Source: Mycolicibacterium parafortuitum (lineage in GTDB: Bacteria > Actinomycetota > Actinomycetes > Mycobacteriales > Mycobacteriaceae). Taken from it: a stretch of 64,000 nucleotides of DNA. Shown here piece after piece: positions 28,215-36,435 of this stretch. The notes below the pieces were generated by a model, which searched no databases, was not told the DNA's origin, and was given only the letters and a program-made list of their open reading frames with translations. Position 1 is the first letter of the stretch, and every line of letters begins with the position of its first letter. The stretch lies in assembly GCF_002086815.1 (NCBI RefSeq), contig NZ_MVID01000013.1, positions 1 to 64,000 of the forward strand, given 5' to 3'. A program made the position numbers and the translations under genes.

Positions 28215-28237
28215 GGACCACGGAAAACGCGTAGTCC
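28215..28237. promoter_or_regulatory. Island operator copy 1 (between degenerate SDR and LAL regulator)
   Basis: The element reads GGACCACGG-AAAAC-GCGTAGTCC, an imperfect palindrome (half-sites match at seven of nine positions). It differs from the two copies near 36.3 kb by one base. It lies between the divergent SDR and regulator genes and could serve either or both. Orientation relative to the SDR is the same as that of the other copies to their genes. Confidence 0.7.
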
Positions 28238-28341
28238 GCTGGTAGCCCTGCATCCGTCGTGCTGACGTGACAGGATTTGCCGATAACCGCGGCCGGGGGC
28301 GTGGGCTGCACCGGCGTTCCAGACAGGTGGTCATCTCGATC

Positions 28342-31086
28342 GTGACGGCGATCCACGACCGAAGCAGTGGGGTGTTGCCGGGCCGCACCGCCGAATGCCT
28401 GGCGCTGCGGGAGTTGTTGGACGCTCTGCGCTCCGGGCGCAGCGAAGTGCGAGTGCTGCTGGGTGAGGCCGGTATCGGGAAGACGGCGCTGCTGACGTTT
28501 CTTCGCGAGTCCGCCGCGGATTGCACCGTGTTGACCGCGGTAGGAGTCGAGTCCGACATGGAGTTGGCGTTCGCCGGCCTGCAGCAGTTGTGCGCCCCGG
28601 TGATGGATCACCGGCTGGGTTTGCCGCAACCGCAGCGGGAGTCGTTGGAGCGGGCCTTCGGGCTCATCGATACCGGCGCCGCGCCGAACAGGTTCCTGGT
28701 CGGGTTGGCTGTGCTCGGGTTACTCGCGGCCGCCGCGGCGGACCGACCCGTGGTGTGTGTCGTCGACGATGTGCAATGGCTGGACCACGTGTCTGCGCAG
28801 ACGCTGTTCTTCGTCGCGCGCCGTCTGCAGGCCGAGCCCGTGGGTTTGGTCTTCGCGTCGCGTACCCCGATCGACGGCACCGCGGGGTTGCCTACCCTGG
28901 CGGTGGGCGGGCTCGACGACGGTGACGCGCGCAGGTTGTTGGAGTCGGCCTTCCCAGGACGACTGGATGCGGCGATCCTGGACCGGATCGTCGCCGAGGC
29001 GCGGGGAAACCCGTTGGCGCTGTTGGAGACTCCGAAGGACGTCACCACCCTGCACGCGGGTACCGTCAGCGCCGGCGTCGAAGAGCACTACCGCGCCCTG
29101 ATCGCCGATCTGCCCGACGACACCCGAATGCTGCTGCTCGTCGCGGCCGCCGAACCGGTGGGAGACGCTGCCCTGCTGTCGCGTGCGCTGGCGTATCTGG
29201 ACCTCAAACCTGCCGCGATGACGCCCGCCTACGACCTCGGTCTGATCACGGTCGACACCAGGGTGCAGTTCCACCACCCGCTGGCGCGATCGGTGGTGTA
29301 CCGCTGTACCACCGGCGATCAGCGACGGCTCGCGCATGCGGCGCTGGCGGCGGTCACCGATCCCGCTGTCGACCCGGACCGGCGGGCCTGGCACCGCGCG
29401 CTGGCCGCCGACTCCCTCGACGAGCAGGTGGCACTCGAGCTGGAGAGCTCCGCAGGCCGGGCGCTGCAGCGCGGCGGAACGGCCTCTGCCGCAGCCTTTC
29501 TGACGCGCGCGGTGGAGTTGACGCCCGACCCGGCCCTCCGTGCCGGCCGCGCCCTGGCCGCTGCCGAGGCCCACCGCGAGATTGCATCGTTCGACAGCGC
29601 GCACCGCCTGTTGGCCACCGCGGCACTGGGGCCGCTGACTGACCTGCAACGAGCCCGGTCCGCGCAACTACGGACCCGACTGGCGTTCGCCTCTGCACGC
29701 GCCGTCGGTGACCCCGACGCGCTGGTGACCGCCGTGTCGCAGTTCACGGCGGTAGCGGATCAGTTGATGGCGCTCGACACAGCCCTGGCCACCGAGGCGT
29801 ACCTGGAGGCCCTCAGCGCGGCGATGTACGTCGGGCGCATCGGAGACGGGTTGGCGGCCGAGGTCGCCGTCACCGCCCGCGCCGCGCTGGCGAAACTGCA
29901 GCCGAGGACCCCGCTGGATCTGGTGACCCATGCGCTGGCTCACCGGCTGGCAGTGGGTGCCGTCGAGGCGATGCCGGCCATGCGCCGCGCCCTGGCCGCG
30001 CTCAAGGAGTCCACCAGAGATTCCGGCCAGGGATGGTTCTGGCGGGCATTCCCACTCGTTCACGATTGCCTGATCCATGAGACTTGGGATGACGGCTGGC
30101 GTGACGTCTCAGCGCACGCGGTGAAGCTGGCCACCGACAGCGGGACGCTGGCGCTGCTGCCGTCGGCGCTGCTGTCGCGGGCCGGTGCAGCCGTGGAGAA
30201 CGGTGAATTGGCCAAGGCCGGTGCGCTTGTCGCCGAGGCCAACGACCTGGCGATCGCCATCGACTACGCCCCGTTGAAGTACCACTGGATCATCGTGGCG
30301 GCCTGGCGGGGCGACGAAGCCGAAGCCACCCGATTGACAACGGCAGCCCTGGAATCCGGCCGGGCCCGTGGTGAGGGTCGGGTGATCGGGCTGGCGTACT
30401 ACGCCACCGCCGTGCTCAACGTGGGGCTGGGCCGCTACGCCGACGCCCTGGCTGCGGCCCGTCATGCCGGTGAATACGACGACCTCGGGTTCTATCCCGA
30501 GTTGCTGGCCGAGATGGTCGAGGCTGGTGTGCGCTGCGATGACCGCGTGACCGCCGAGCAGGCCTTCGCCCGCCTACGGGCGCGGACGCGGGCGGCTGGC
30601 ACACCCCGAGCCCTGGGCTCACTGGCGCGCTCGCGGGCGCTACTCAGCAGCGGCGAGCGGGCTGAAGCGCTCTACCTGGAGGCGATCGGCCATTTCGAGG
30701 CGACGTCACAGCGGATCCAGTTGGCCCGAGCCCGACTGCTGTACGGGGAGTGGTTGCGCCGTAACGGCCCCGCCACTGTCGCCCGAGTGCCGCTGCGCCT
30801 CGCCCAACAGGAGTTCGTCCAGATGGGATCGATGGCCTTCGCGGAGCGGGCCCGCCGCGAATTGCAGGCTGCCGGCCAGAAGACCCGCAAGCAGCCGACG
30901 GCCGCCGGTGATGAACTGAGCCCGCAGGAGCGGCAGATCGCCGAGCTGGCCGGCCAGGGCCTGACCAATCAGGAGATCGCCGGTCAGCTGTTCATCAGTG
31001 CGCACACTGTGGAGTGGCATCTGCGGAAAGTGTTCACCAAGTTGGGCATTCGATCGCGCCGAGAGCTCCGGCGGAAGTTCGGCTAG
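28342..31086 (+). CDS. Large ATP-binding LuxR-family (LAL) transcriptional regulator
   Basis: The regulator is about 914 residues long from GTG 28342. An AAA/NACHT-like ATPase domain begins LPGRTAECLALRELL, with Walker A GEAGIGKT at residues 41-48 and Walker B VCVVDDVQWLD near 140. A long helical TPR-like sensor region follows. The C-terminal LuxR helix-turn-helix contains LSPQERQIAELAGQGLTNQE and HTVEWHLRKVFTKL. Such proteins act as inducer-dependent activators. GTG 28342 follows AGGTGG; GTG at 28267 is open but adds an Arg-rich stretch unlike the family. Its stop shares a CTAG with the stop of the converging kinase gene. It is the only dedicated regulator of the island and so the best candidate to bind the 23-bp palindromes. 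Confidence 0.9.
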   Translation: MTAIHDRSSGVLPGRTAECLALRELLDALRSGRSEVRVLLGEAGIGKTALLTFLRESAADCTVLTAVGVESDMELAFAGLQQLCAPVMDHRLGLPQPQRESLERAFGLIDTGAAPNRFLVGLAVLGLLAAAAADRPVVCVVDDVQWLDHVSAQTLFFVARRLQAEPVGLVFASRTPIDGTAGLPTLAVGGLDDGDARRLLESAFPGRLDAAILDRIVAEARGNPLALLETPKDVTTLHAGTVSAGVEEHYRALIADLPDDTRMLLLVAAAEPVGDAALLSRALAYLDLKPAAMTPAYDLGLITVDTRVQFHHPLARSVVYRCTTGDQRRLAHAALAAVTDPAVDPDRRAWHRALAADSLDEQVALELESSAGRALQRGGTASAAAFLTRAVELTPDPALRAGRALAAAEAHREIASFDSAHRLLATAALGPLTDLQRARSAQLRTRLAFASARAVGDPDALVTAVSQFTAVADQLMALDTALATEAYLEALSAAMYVGRIGDGLAAEVAVTARAALAKLQPRTPLDLVTHALAHRLAVGAVEAMPAMRRALAALKESTRDSGQGWFWRAFPLVHDCLIHETWDDGWRDVSAHAVKLATDSGTLALLPSALLSRAGAAVENGELAKAGALVAEANDLAIAIDYAPLKYHWIIVAAWRGDEAEATRLTTAALESGRARGEGRVIGLAYYATAVLNVGLGRYADALAAARHAGEYDDLGFYPELLAEMVEAGVRCDDRVTAEQAFARLRARTRAAGTPRALGSLARSRALLSSGERAEALYLEAIGHFEATSQRIQLARARLLYGEWLRRNGPATVARVPLRLAQQEFVQMGSMAFAERARRELQAAGQKTRKQPTAAGDELSPQERQIAELAGQGLTNQEIAGQLFISAHTVEWHLRKVFTKLGIRSRRELRRKFG

Positions 31087-32573
31087 CCGCCCGGGGCGGG
31101 GGCCTCCAGCGGCAGGCACACGATGAACCGGGTGTCTTCCGGCCTTGACCGCACGGAGATGAGGCCGCGGTGCCGGTCGACGACGATGCGCCATACCAGA
31201 TCAAGCCCGAGCCCGAGGCCTTCCCCGACGGGCTTGGTGGTGAAGAACGGGGTGAAGATGCGGTCGATGATGTCGTGCGGAATACCAGGTCCGTCATCGC
31301 AGATCTCCACCCGGATCATCGAGTCGTTCTCCCGTCGGGTGCGCACGGTCAGCGTGCCGCGGCCGTTCATCGCGTACAGGGCGTTGTCGATCAGATTGGT
31401 CCACACCTGATTGAGATCGGCGGGATAGCAGTGCAATTCGGGCAAGGTTTGGTCGAGGTCCTTGACCAGGGTGACCGGATGGCCCATCATGGCGATCCTG
31501 TCGCCGAACATCAGCACGGTGCTGCGCAGCATCTCGTGGACGTCGATGCACTGGTAGGGGCCGCGATCCATCTGAGAGTAGGGTTTGGCGCCGTTGACCA
31601 CCGCGGCGATGCGGGCGCCGGCCTCGGCGATCTCCCGGATACGCATCTCGCTGTCGATGAACTGTTTGAGCCAGCTGATGGCGCACTCCAGGCACGCCGG
31701 TGCGACGGCCGCCGCGACGCGGTCCAGCCAGCTGACGTCCAGACCGGCCTCCACCAGGGTGGGGGCGTAGCGCCAGCTGTCGTCGATGCCGTGCTCGCCG
31801 AACCAGTCGCCGATTGCGTCTTCGCGGTCTGCGGCCTCCATCGGTGAGAGTGTTTCTGCTGCAGTGCTTCCGGTGATGTCAGCCTGCAGCGTCAGCAGGG
31901 CCGGCAGCGCGTCCGGGTCGGTCACCGCCAGGACACCCAGATTGCGGTGCGACTCGGCCAAGCTGTCGCGCAGGTCGGCAACGGCCCGGACCGTGGCCGC
32001 AGCGGGGTTGTTCAGTTGATGGGTGAGTCCGGCTGTCAGGGTGGCCAGGGCATGCTGCTTCTCTTGCAGGCCCAGGAGCTGTCGCTGGCGCAGCCCGCCG
32101 ATCGCGGTGCTCTCCAGTAGGTGCACCGCGACGGGCCACACCGTCTGCATGAACAGAGCAAAGAAGTCGGCGGCCACCACGAACAGCCGCGACCGCCGCG
32201 TCACCCGCACGGTGACGTCGTAGACGGTGGCGCAGCCGGCGATCGCGCCGAAGTAGGTACCGCGCTCGGATGTACGGTGTAATTCGACGTCCTGGGCCCC
32301 CGACCGCTTCGTCGTCACCACGTCGCCGCCGTCGAGAAGTACGTAAAACGATTGCGCCAACCCGCCTTCCCGGCACACCGGCCCTGCGTCGACGGTGGCG
32401 ATGATGCCGTTGGAGCCCAGAGCGTCGAGTTGCTCGTCGGTGAGGAACTCGAAGAGGAACACCGTACGCAACTCGTCCTTGAGGCTCTGCGACGCAACGC
32501 AGCGGCCCGGGTCGAGGAGCTCGCGCCACCCCGCCATGGGTTGGCCGGTGCGCAATGGCGGCTGCACGTCCAC
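31083..32573 (-). CDS. Sensor histidine kinase with N-terminal cyclic-nucleotide-binding-like domain
   Basis: The 496-residue soluble kinase has a CRP-type cNMP-binding-like beta-roll at about residues 40-150. The dimerisation helix has H-box LTHQLNNPAA with His185. The ATPase domain has N-box NQVWTNLIDNALYAM, DDGPGIP, FTPFFTTKPVGEGLGLGLDL and a C-terminal strand. No membrane segment is seen, so it senses a cytoplasmic cue, possibly cAMP or redox state. It is the last gene of the six-gene minus-strand operon, one base after the nitroreductase. No response regulator gene is in the island, so the partner is unknown. Its stop overlaps the LAL regulator's stop. Confidence 0.88.
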   Translation of the reverse strand: MDVQPPLRTGQPMAGWRELLDPGRCVASQSLKDELRTVFLFEFLTDEQLDALGSNGIIATVDAGPVCREGGLAQSFYVLLDGGDVVTTKRSGAQDVELHRTSERGTYFGAIAGCATVYDVTVRVTRRSRLFVVAADFFALFMQTVWPVAVHLLESTAIGGLRQRQLLGLQEKQHALATLTAGLTHQLNNPAAATVRAVADLRDSLAESHRNLGVLAVTDPDALPALLTLQADITGSTAAETLSPMEAADREDAIGDWFGEHGIDDSWRYAPTLVEAGLDVSWLDRVAAAVAPACLECAISWLKQFIDSEMRIREIAEAGARIAAVVNGAKPYSQMDRGPYQCIDVHEMLRSTVLMFGDRIAMMGHPVTLVKDLDQTLPELHCYPADLNQVWTNLIDNALYAMNGRGTLTVRTRRENDSMIRVEICDDGPGIPHDIIDRIFTPFFTTKPVGEGLGLGLDLVWRIVVDRHRGLISVRSRPEDTRFIVCLPLEAPAPGG

Positions 32574-32574
32574 G

Positions 32575-33225
32575 TCAGTCCTCGAGAAACACGACGTTCG
32601 CGGTCACCGGATTGCGTGGCGTGTTGATGCTGTTGGCGGGAAAAGCCGGATCGGCGTAGCCGATGCAGATTCCGCACAGCACGGTGAGTTCGTCGGGAAT
32701 GTCGAGTTGCTCGCGCACCACGTCCGGGTAGAGCGCGGTGGATACCTGGACACAGCTGTCGAGGCCCCGTTCGGTCAACGCCAGCAGCAGGGTCTGCAGG
32801 AACATGCCCACCCCGATGGCGTCGGGCAGCCCCAGATCGCGGTGCATACAAACGATCCCGGCCACCGGGGCGTGGAAGAAATCCCAGTTGCGCAGCTGCG
32901 CGGTCCAGCGGCCCTCGCTGTCGTCGCGAGCCACGCCCATGGCGCCGTACAGCAGGGCGCCGAGCTCGCGGCGCAGATGGCTGTGCGAGTCGGGCAGACC
33001 GAGATTCGGGGGCGGGGTGGTGCGCACCTGCTTGGCCAACGCAGCGCCGAGACGTACCCGGCGAGCACCGGAGGCCAGGAAAACCCGCCAGGGTTGGACA
33101 TTGGAGTTCGAGGGTGCGCGCATGGCCAAAATCAGCGCCTCCTGCAGTAACTCCTGCGGTACGGGCTTGTCCGGCAGAAACATTCGGGAGGAGTGCCGGC
33201 GAAGCACCACGTCGTCGAAGTCCAT
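32575..33225 (-). CDS. NfnB-like FMN nitroreductase
   Basis: The 216-residue enzyme belongs to the nitroreductase fold. RRHSSRMFLPDKPV at residues 9-22 is the typical FMN phosphate-binding start, MRAPSNSNVQPW the second FMN contact, and GVGMFLQTLLLAL the core helix. The late GICIGYADP strand and NSINTPRNPV end match the family that includes mycobacterial NfnB. It probably reduces quinone- or nitro-like electrophiles with NAD(P)H. ATG at 33225 follows AGGAGA. It lies ten bases behind the upstream SDR stop within the operon. Confidence 0.9.
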   Translation of the reverse strand: MDFDDVVLRRHSSRMFLPDKPVPQELLQEALILAMRAPSNSNVQPWRVFLASGARRVRLGAALAKQVRTTPPPNLGLPDSHSHLRRELGALLYGAMGVARDDSEGRWTAQLRNWDFFHAPVAGIVCMHRDLGLPDAIGVGMFLQTLLLALTERGLDSCVQVSTALYPDVVREQLDIPDELTVLCGICIGYADPAFPANSINTPRNPVTANVVFLED

Positions 33226-33235
33226 CGTTCTCCTA

Positions 33236-33958
33236 TCAGACGGCGGTGCCGCCGCCGTCGACGTGCAGGGTGGTTCCGGTGATGAAGCTGGCACGCGGGG
33301 AGACCAGAAAATAGATGGCCTCGGCGATCTCGGTGGGATCTGCGGTCCGCCCGAGCGGGAGTGCGCGGCCGAGTTCGTCGTTGGTTTCCCCCCATTCGGC
33401 CGCGACACCCTCGGTGGCGGTCGGGCCTGGCGCGACGTTGTTGACCCGGATGTTGTGCGGACCGAACTCGACTGCCCACGTTCGGGTCAACTGCTCGACG
33501 GCTGCTTTGGATGCGCTGTACACCGACGCGCCGGGAACACCTTTGGACGCCACCATGGAGGTGACGTTCACGATGGCCCCGCCGCCGCGTCGGATCATGA
33601 CGGGCGCCGTCTCGGCCACCAGGAAGTAGAGCCCTCTGACATTGGCGGCGAAGGTGTGTCCGAACTCGTTCTCGTCCTGGTCGACGGTCAAGCCGGCAGG
33701 GAAGCGAGCGGCGTTGTTGACCAGGATGTCGACCTCGTACTTCTTGGCCAGCCGTTCCACGCCGGCCGGGTCGGCCATGTCGACGGCGGCGAATCGCGCT
33801 GTCGGACCGAGATTTTCCTTTGCCTGCTGTCCGCGTTGGGGGTTGCGGCCGGTGATGATCACCGAGGCGCCCCCGTCCACCAGTCGCCGGGCTGTCGCAA
33901 AGCCGATGCCGGCGGTCCCGCCGGTGACCAGGGCGGTACTCCCGGCAAGTTCGGTCAT
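33236..33958 (-). CDS. Short-chain dehydrogenase/reductase, intact paralogue
   Basis: The 240-residue classical SDR has TGGTAGIG near residue 10, GRNPQRG after beta-2 (suggesting NADP), NNAA, a catalytic Ser in NVTSMVA, and catalytic YSASK. The C-terminal SFITGTTLHVDGGGTAV is typical. It is the clear relative of the decayed SDR at 27569-28159. ATG at 33958 overlaps the stop of the upstream reductase gene (ATGA), favouring this start over the ATG 12 bases earlier. It is the fourth gene of the operon. Confidence 0.9.
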   Translation of the reverse strand: MTELAGSTALVTGGTAGIGFATARRLVDGGASVIITGRNPQRGQQAKENLGPTARFAAVDMADPAGVERLAKKYEVDILVNNAARFPAGLTVDQDENEFGHTFAANVRGLYFLVAETAPVMIRRGGGAIVNVTSMVASKGVPGASVYSASKAAVEQLTRTWAVEFGPHNIRVNNVAPGPTATEGVAAEWGETNDELGRALPLGRTADPTEIAEAIYFLVSPRASFITGTTLHVDGGGTAV

Positions 33959-34695
33959 CGGTCCAGCCACTCTGCGAGCCGGGTGGTACCCAGCTCGGCG
34001 CCATCGTCGGTGACCAGGCTGTTCTGCTGGACAGGGACACCGAAGTAGGTGGCCTGCGGATCGACGACGACAGGCAGGTCCTTACCCTGAGCGGCGAAGA
34101 CGGCGCGGGCCAGGTCGGCAAACGACATCTTCTCTGGCCCGCCGAAGTTGAGGACAGCGTTGTGCGGCGCCTCGGTGGCCACCCCCGCGACCACGCCCGC
34201 GACCTCGGCTGCAGCAACGGGCTGGATCAAGGCGTCCGGCGCATGGACCTGACCGTCGACCACCAGTGATCCGGCGATTCCTTCGGTGAATTCGTGGAAC
34301 TGGGTGGCCCGCACGATGGTGTAGGGCACGCCGGAGTCGGCCACCAGTTGCTCCTGGAGATGCTTGCCGTGGAGGTAGCCGTCGGCCTCGATGCTGCCGA
34401 CGCCGACGATCGACAACACCACGTAGTGCCGCACATCGGCCTTCTTGGCTGCCGCGAGCAGGGTGGTGGCCGAGGCGGTGAAGAACTCCAGTGCCGGGCC
34501 GGGTTCCAGGGTGGGGGAGTTGAGCACGTCGACGACCACATCGGCGCCCTCGAAGGCAGCGCCCACACCGTCTCCGCTGACAGCGTCGACCCCGGAGGAC
34601 CGAGAAGCGGCTTTGACGTCATGTCCTGCGGCGCTGAGTAATTCGACAACCTGGGCACCGATCAGGCCGGTAGCGCCCACCACGGTGATCTTCAT
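33955..34695 (-). CDS. NmrA-like NAD(P)H-binding reductase (atypical SDR)
   Basis: The 246-residue protein begins MKITVVGATGLIGAQVVELL, the GxTGxxG nucleotide-binding motif of atypical SDRs. It continues with VVLSIVGVGSIEADGYLHGK and YTIVRATQFHEF, characteristic of the NmrA/YtfG quinone-reductase-like family, whose active site uses no classical YxxxK. It may reduce quinones or act as an NADPH sensor. ATG at 34695 overlaps the upstream cupin stop by four bases (ATGA), and its own stop overlaps the next start likewise, so this stretch is tightly coupled. Confidence 0.88.
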   Translation of the reverse strand: MKITVVGATGLIGAQVVELLSAAGHDVKAASRSSGVDAVSGDGVGAAFEGADVVVDVLNSPTLEPGPALEFFTASATTLLAAAKKADVRHYVVLSIVGVGSIEADGYLHGKHLQEQLVADSGVPYTIVRATQFHEFTEGIAGSLVVDGQVHAPDALIQPVAAAEVAGVVAGVATEAPHNAVLNFGGPEKMSFADLARAVFAAQGKDLPVVVDPQATYFGVPVQQNSLVTDDGAELGTTRLAEWLDR

Positions 34696-35105
34696 GACTG
34701 TCCCTTCTGAAATCGGCGGTCCTTGCGTTGTTCGAGTTCTGCGCCGTCGACGAGGACGAACATGTCGACGCCCGGCTGACAGAGCATGGTGACCAGGAAA
34801 CGTAGCGAGATGTCCTCGCGGTTGTTGCCGTCCGAGTAGTGGATGACGTCGCCGCCCGGTTCCCAGAACGCCTCGCCGGCCTTGATGAGGCGCGGTGCTT
34901 CCCCCTCGAGCTCGAAGAGCATCTCTCCCTCGAGGACGTAGCCGAAGCACGGCCCACCGGGATGACGATGCGGCGGCGCACCTTTGTCTCCCGGACCCCA
35001 TTCGATGATCGCGGTCATCGCGTCGGCGCCCTCAGGGATGAGGGGCGGTTTGACCGATTGGATGACGGTCATCGCCGTCATGAGCTTCTCCATGACGTCA
35101 GACAT
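34692..35105 (-). CDS. Single-domain cupin protein
   Basis: The 137-residue cupin has motif 1 around PPHRHPGGPCFGYVLEGE and motif 2 around EPGGDVIHYSDG. These supply His and Glu residues typical of a bound metal ion, though the second motif keeps only part of the consensus. It could be a small dioxygenase, isomerase or sensor; the substrate is unknown. ATG at 35105 overlaps the FAD oxidoreductase gene by eight bases and its stop overlaps the next gene by four. It is the second gene of the operon. Confidence 0.85.
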   Translation of the reverse strand: MSDVMEKLMTAMTVIQSVKPPLIPEGADAMTAIIEWGPGDKGAPPHRHPGGPCFGYVLEGEMLFELEGEAPRLIKAGEAFWEPGGDVIHYSDGNNREDISLRFLVTMLCQPGVDMFVLVDGAELEQRKDRRFQKGQS

Positions 35106-36264
35106 CGACTGTTCCTCTCTTCAGATTCTTTTGTCGCTTACCGCCTTTGGGCCAGAAATAGCTGCCCGGTTTGCGGGCCTCCTTGGCGAGGAAGGAGACC
35201 GTGCCCTTGCACACTGATTCCTTGATGGTGGCGGCGAGGCGACCGCCGAGGTGCAGCGGCAGCGCTTCGTCGTTGAAGTGCGACATCTGGATGGTGCCGG
35301 CGTGGCGGCCCAGGCTGATGCACTGGCCAACCGAGGCCGGGTTCAGGTTCTCGGGATCGTTCCCGTCGAGTCGCGCCAGGACGGTGTCGGCGGCGTGGGA
35401 GGCCAGCGGCATGGCGAGTTGACAGCTCATCCGCAGCGGCTGTGCAGACGGTGAGGCAGCGTCTCCGGCGGCGATGATCGTGGGGTCGTCGACGCTGGTG
35501 AGAGTTTCGTCGGTGAGCAGCCGGCCCAGTCGGTCGGTGCTCAGTCCGCTGTCGGCGGCCAGTGTGGGGACGCCGAAACCCGCGGTCCACACGGTGGCCG
35601 CACTCGGTAGTTCCTTGCCGTCCCGCAACGCGATTCGGTCTGGCTGAACTTGCGTGACGGTTTCGTTGTCGACGACGGTCACACCGAGCTTGCTCAGGCG
35701 CTTGGCCACCGAGCGGCGGCCGCCCTTGGCCAGCGAGGGGCCCAGCGCACCGGTGACCAAAGTGACGTTGCGGCCGGCTTCGGCGAACTCGGAGGCGGCT
35801 TCGATACCCGTAAGGCCGCCGCCGACCACCACGATCGGCGCCTGGATCGGAATGTCGACCAAGCGCGCGGCCAGCCGCTGCGCAGCCTCTAGTTCGCCCA
35901 GCGGATAGGCGAATTCAGCGGCACCCGGTATGGCGGCCGGGACCGGGGCGGTGCTGCCGACGGCATAGATCAGGTAGTCGTAGTCAAGGGTTGCGCCAGA
36001 GGACAGCCGCAGCGAGTGAGCGGCGGCGTCGATGCGCTCGGCACTGTCGACCACCAATGTCACCGAGCCGGCAAGCACCGTCGAATAGTCCTCGATTGCG
36101 TCGTCGTTACCGGCGACCAACTGGTGCAACCGGATTCGTTCGACGAACTGCGGCCGCGGGTTGACCAGGGTGACGTCGTTGTCGGGGCGTTGGCGCAGCC
36201 GGTTGGCGGCCAGGACACCGGCGTATCCGCCGCCGACGACCACGATGCGCGTGGTGGTACTCAT
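35098..36264 (-). CDS. NAD(P)/FAD-dependent oxidoreductase (NDH-2-like)
   Basis: The 388-residue flavoprotein has FAD motif VVGGGYAGVLAANRL at residues 8-22 and a second nucleotide motif VVVGGGLTGIEAASEFAE near residue 146. A TLTSVDDPTIIAAGDAAS segment closes the FAD site. The layout is that of type II NADH dehydrogenase or ferroptosis-suppressor-like quinone reductases, but there is no obvious C-terminal membrane helix; the tail is basic. ATG 36264 follows GAGGAG. It is the first gene of the six-gene operon, and a 23-bp operator ends 46 bases upstream. Confidence 0.88.
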   Translation of the reverse strand: MSTTTRIVVVGGGYAGVLAANRLRQRPDNDVTLVNPRPQFVERIRLHQLVAGNDDAIEDYSTVLAGSVTLVVDSAERIDAAAHSLRLSSGATLDYDYLIYAVGSTAPVPAAIPGAAEFAYPLGELEAAQRLAARLVDIPIQAPIVVVGGGLTGIEAASEFAEAGRNVTLVTGALGPSLAKGGRRSVAKRLSKLGVTVVDNETVTQVQPDRIALRDGKELPSAATVWTAGFGVPTLAADSGLSTDRLGRLLTDETLTSVDDPTIIAAGDAASPSAQPLRMSCQLAMPLASHAADTVLARLDGNDPENLNPASVGQCISLGRHAGTIQMSHFNDEALPLHLGGRLAATIKESVCKGTVSFLAKEARKPGSYFWPKGGKRQKNLKRGTVDV

Positions 36265-36310
36265 CTGTTTCTCCTCACGCCTACGACGCTGCCATCCAGG
36301 GGCTGGTCAG

Positions 36311-36333
36311 GGACCACGGAAAACCCGTAGTCC
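36311..36333. promoter_or_regulatory. Island operator copy 2 (left operon)
   Basis: The element reads GGACCACGG-AAAAC-CCGTAGTCC, half-sites matching at eight of nine positions. Its promoter-proximal edge lies 46 bases from the oxidoreductase start. A dimeric LuxR-type HTH protein is the expected type of binder. Confidence 0.72.
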
Positions 36334-36381
36334 TCGGCCCGTGGCGCGCTACACCCGGTAGTCACGCGCTGCATGCGGCAA

Positions 36382-36404
36382 GGACTACGGGTTTTCCGTG
36401 GTCC
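36382..36404. promoter_or_regulatory. Island operator copy 3 (right operon)
   Basis: This is the exact inverted copy of the element at 36311-36333, oriented the same way with respect to its own gene. It ends 31 bases before the hydrolase ATG. The centres of the two copies are 71 bases apart, close to seven helical turns, so two bound dimers would lie on nearly the same DNA face. Confidence 0.72.
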
Positions 36405-36435
36405 CTGGTCTGCGCTGTGCTGGGAGGCTGCCGGT

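Larger units (their letters stand above)
36308..36407. repeat. Perfect 27-bp inverted repeat across a divergent promoter
   Basis: Arms 36308-36334 and 36381-36407 are exact reverse complements over 27 bases, separated by 46 bases. Each arm contains one copy of the 23-bp island operator. The pair lies symmetrically between the FAD oxidoreductase operon (left) and the hydrolase gene (right). Confidence 0.95.

Noticed and set aside
36311..36333. DosR dormancy box
   Set aside because: GGGAC at one end recalls the DosR consensus, but the half-site spacing and inner sequence (CACGG-AAAAC-CCGTA) do not match the 20-bp DosR motif.
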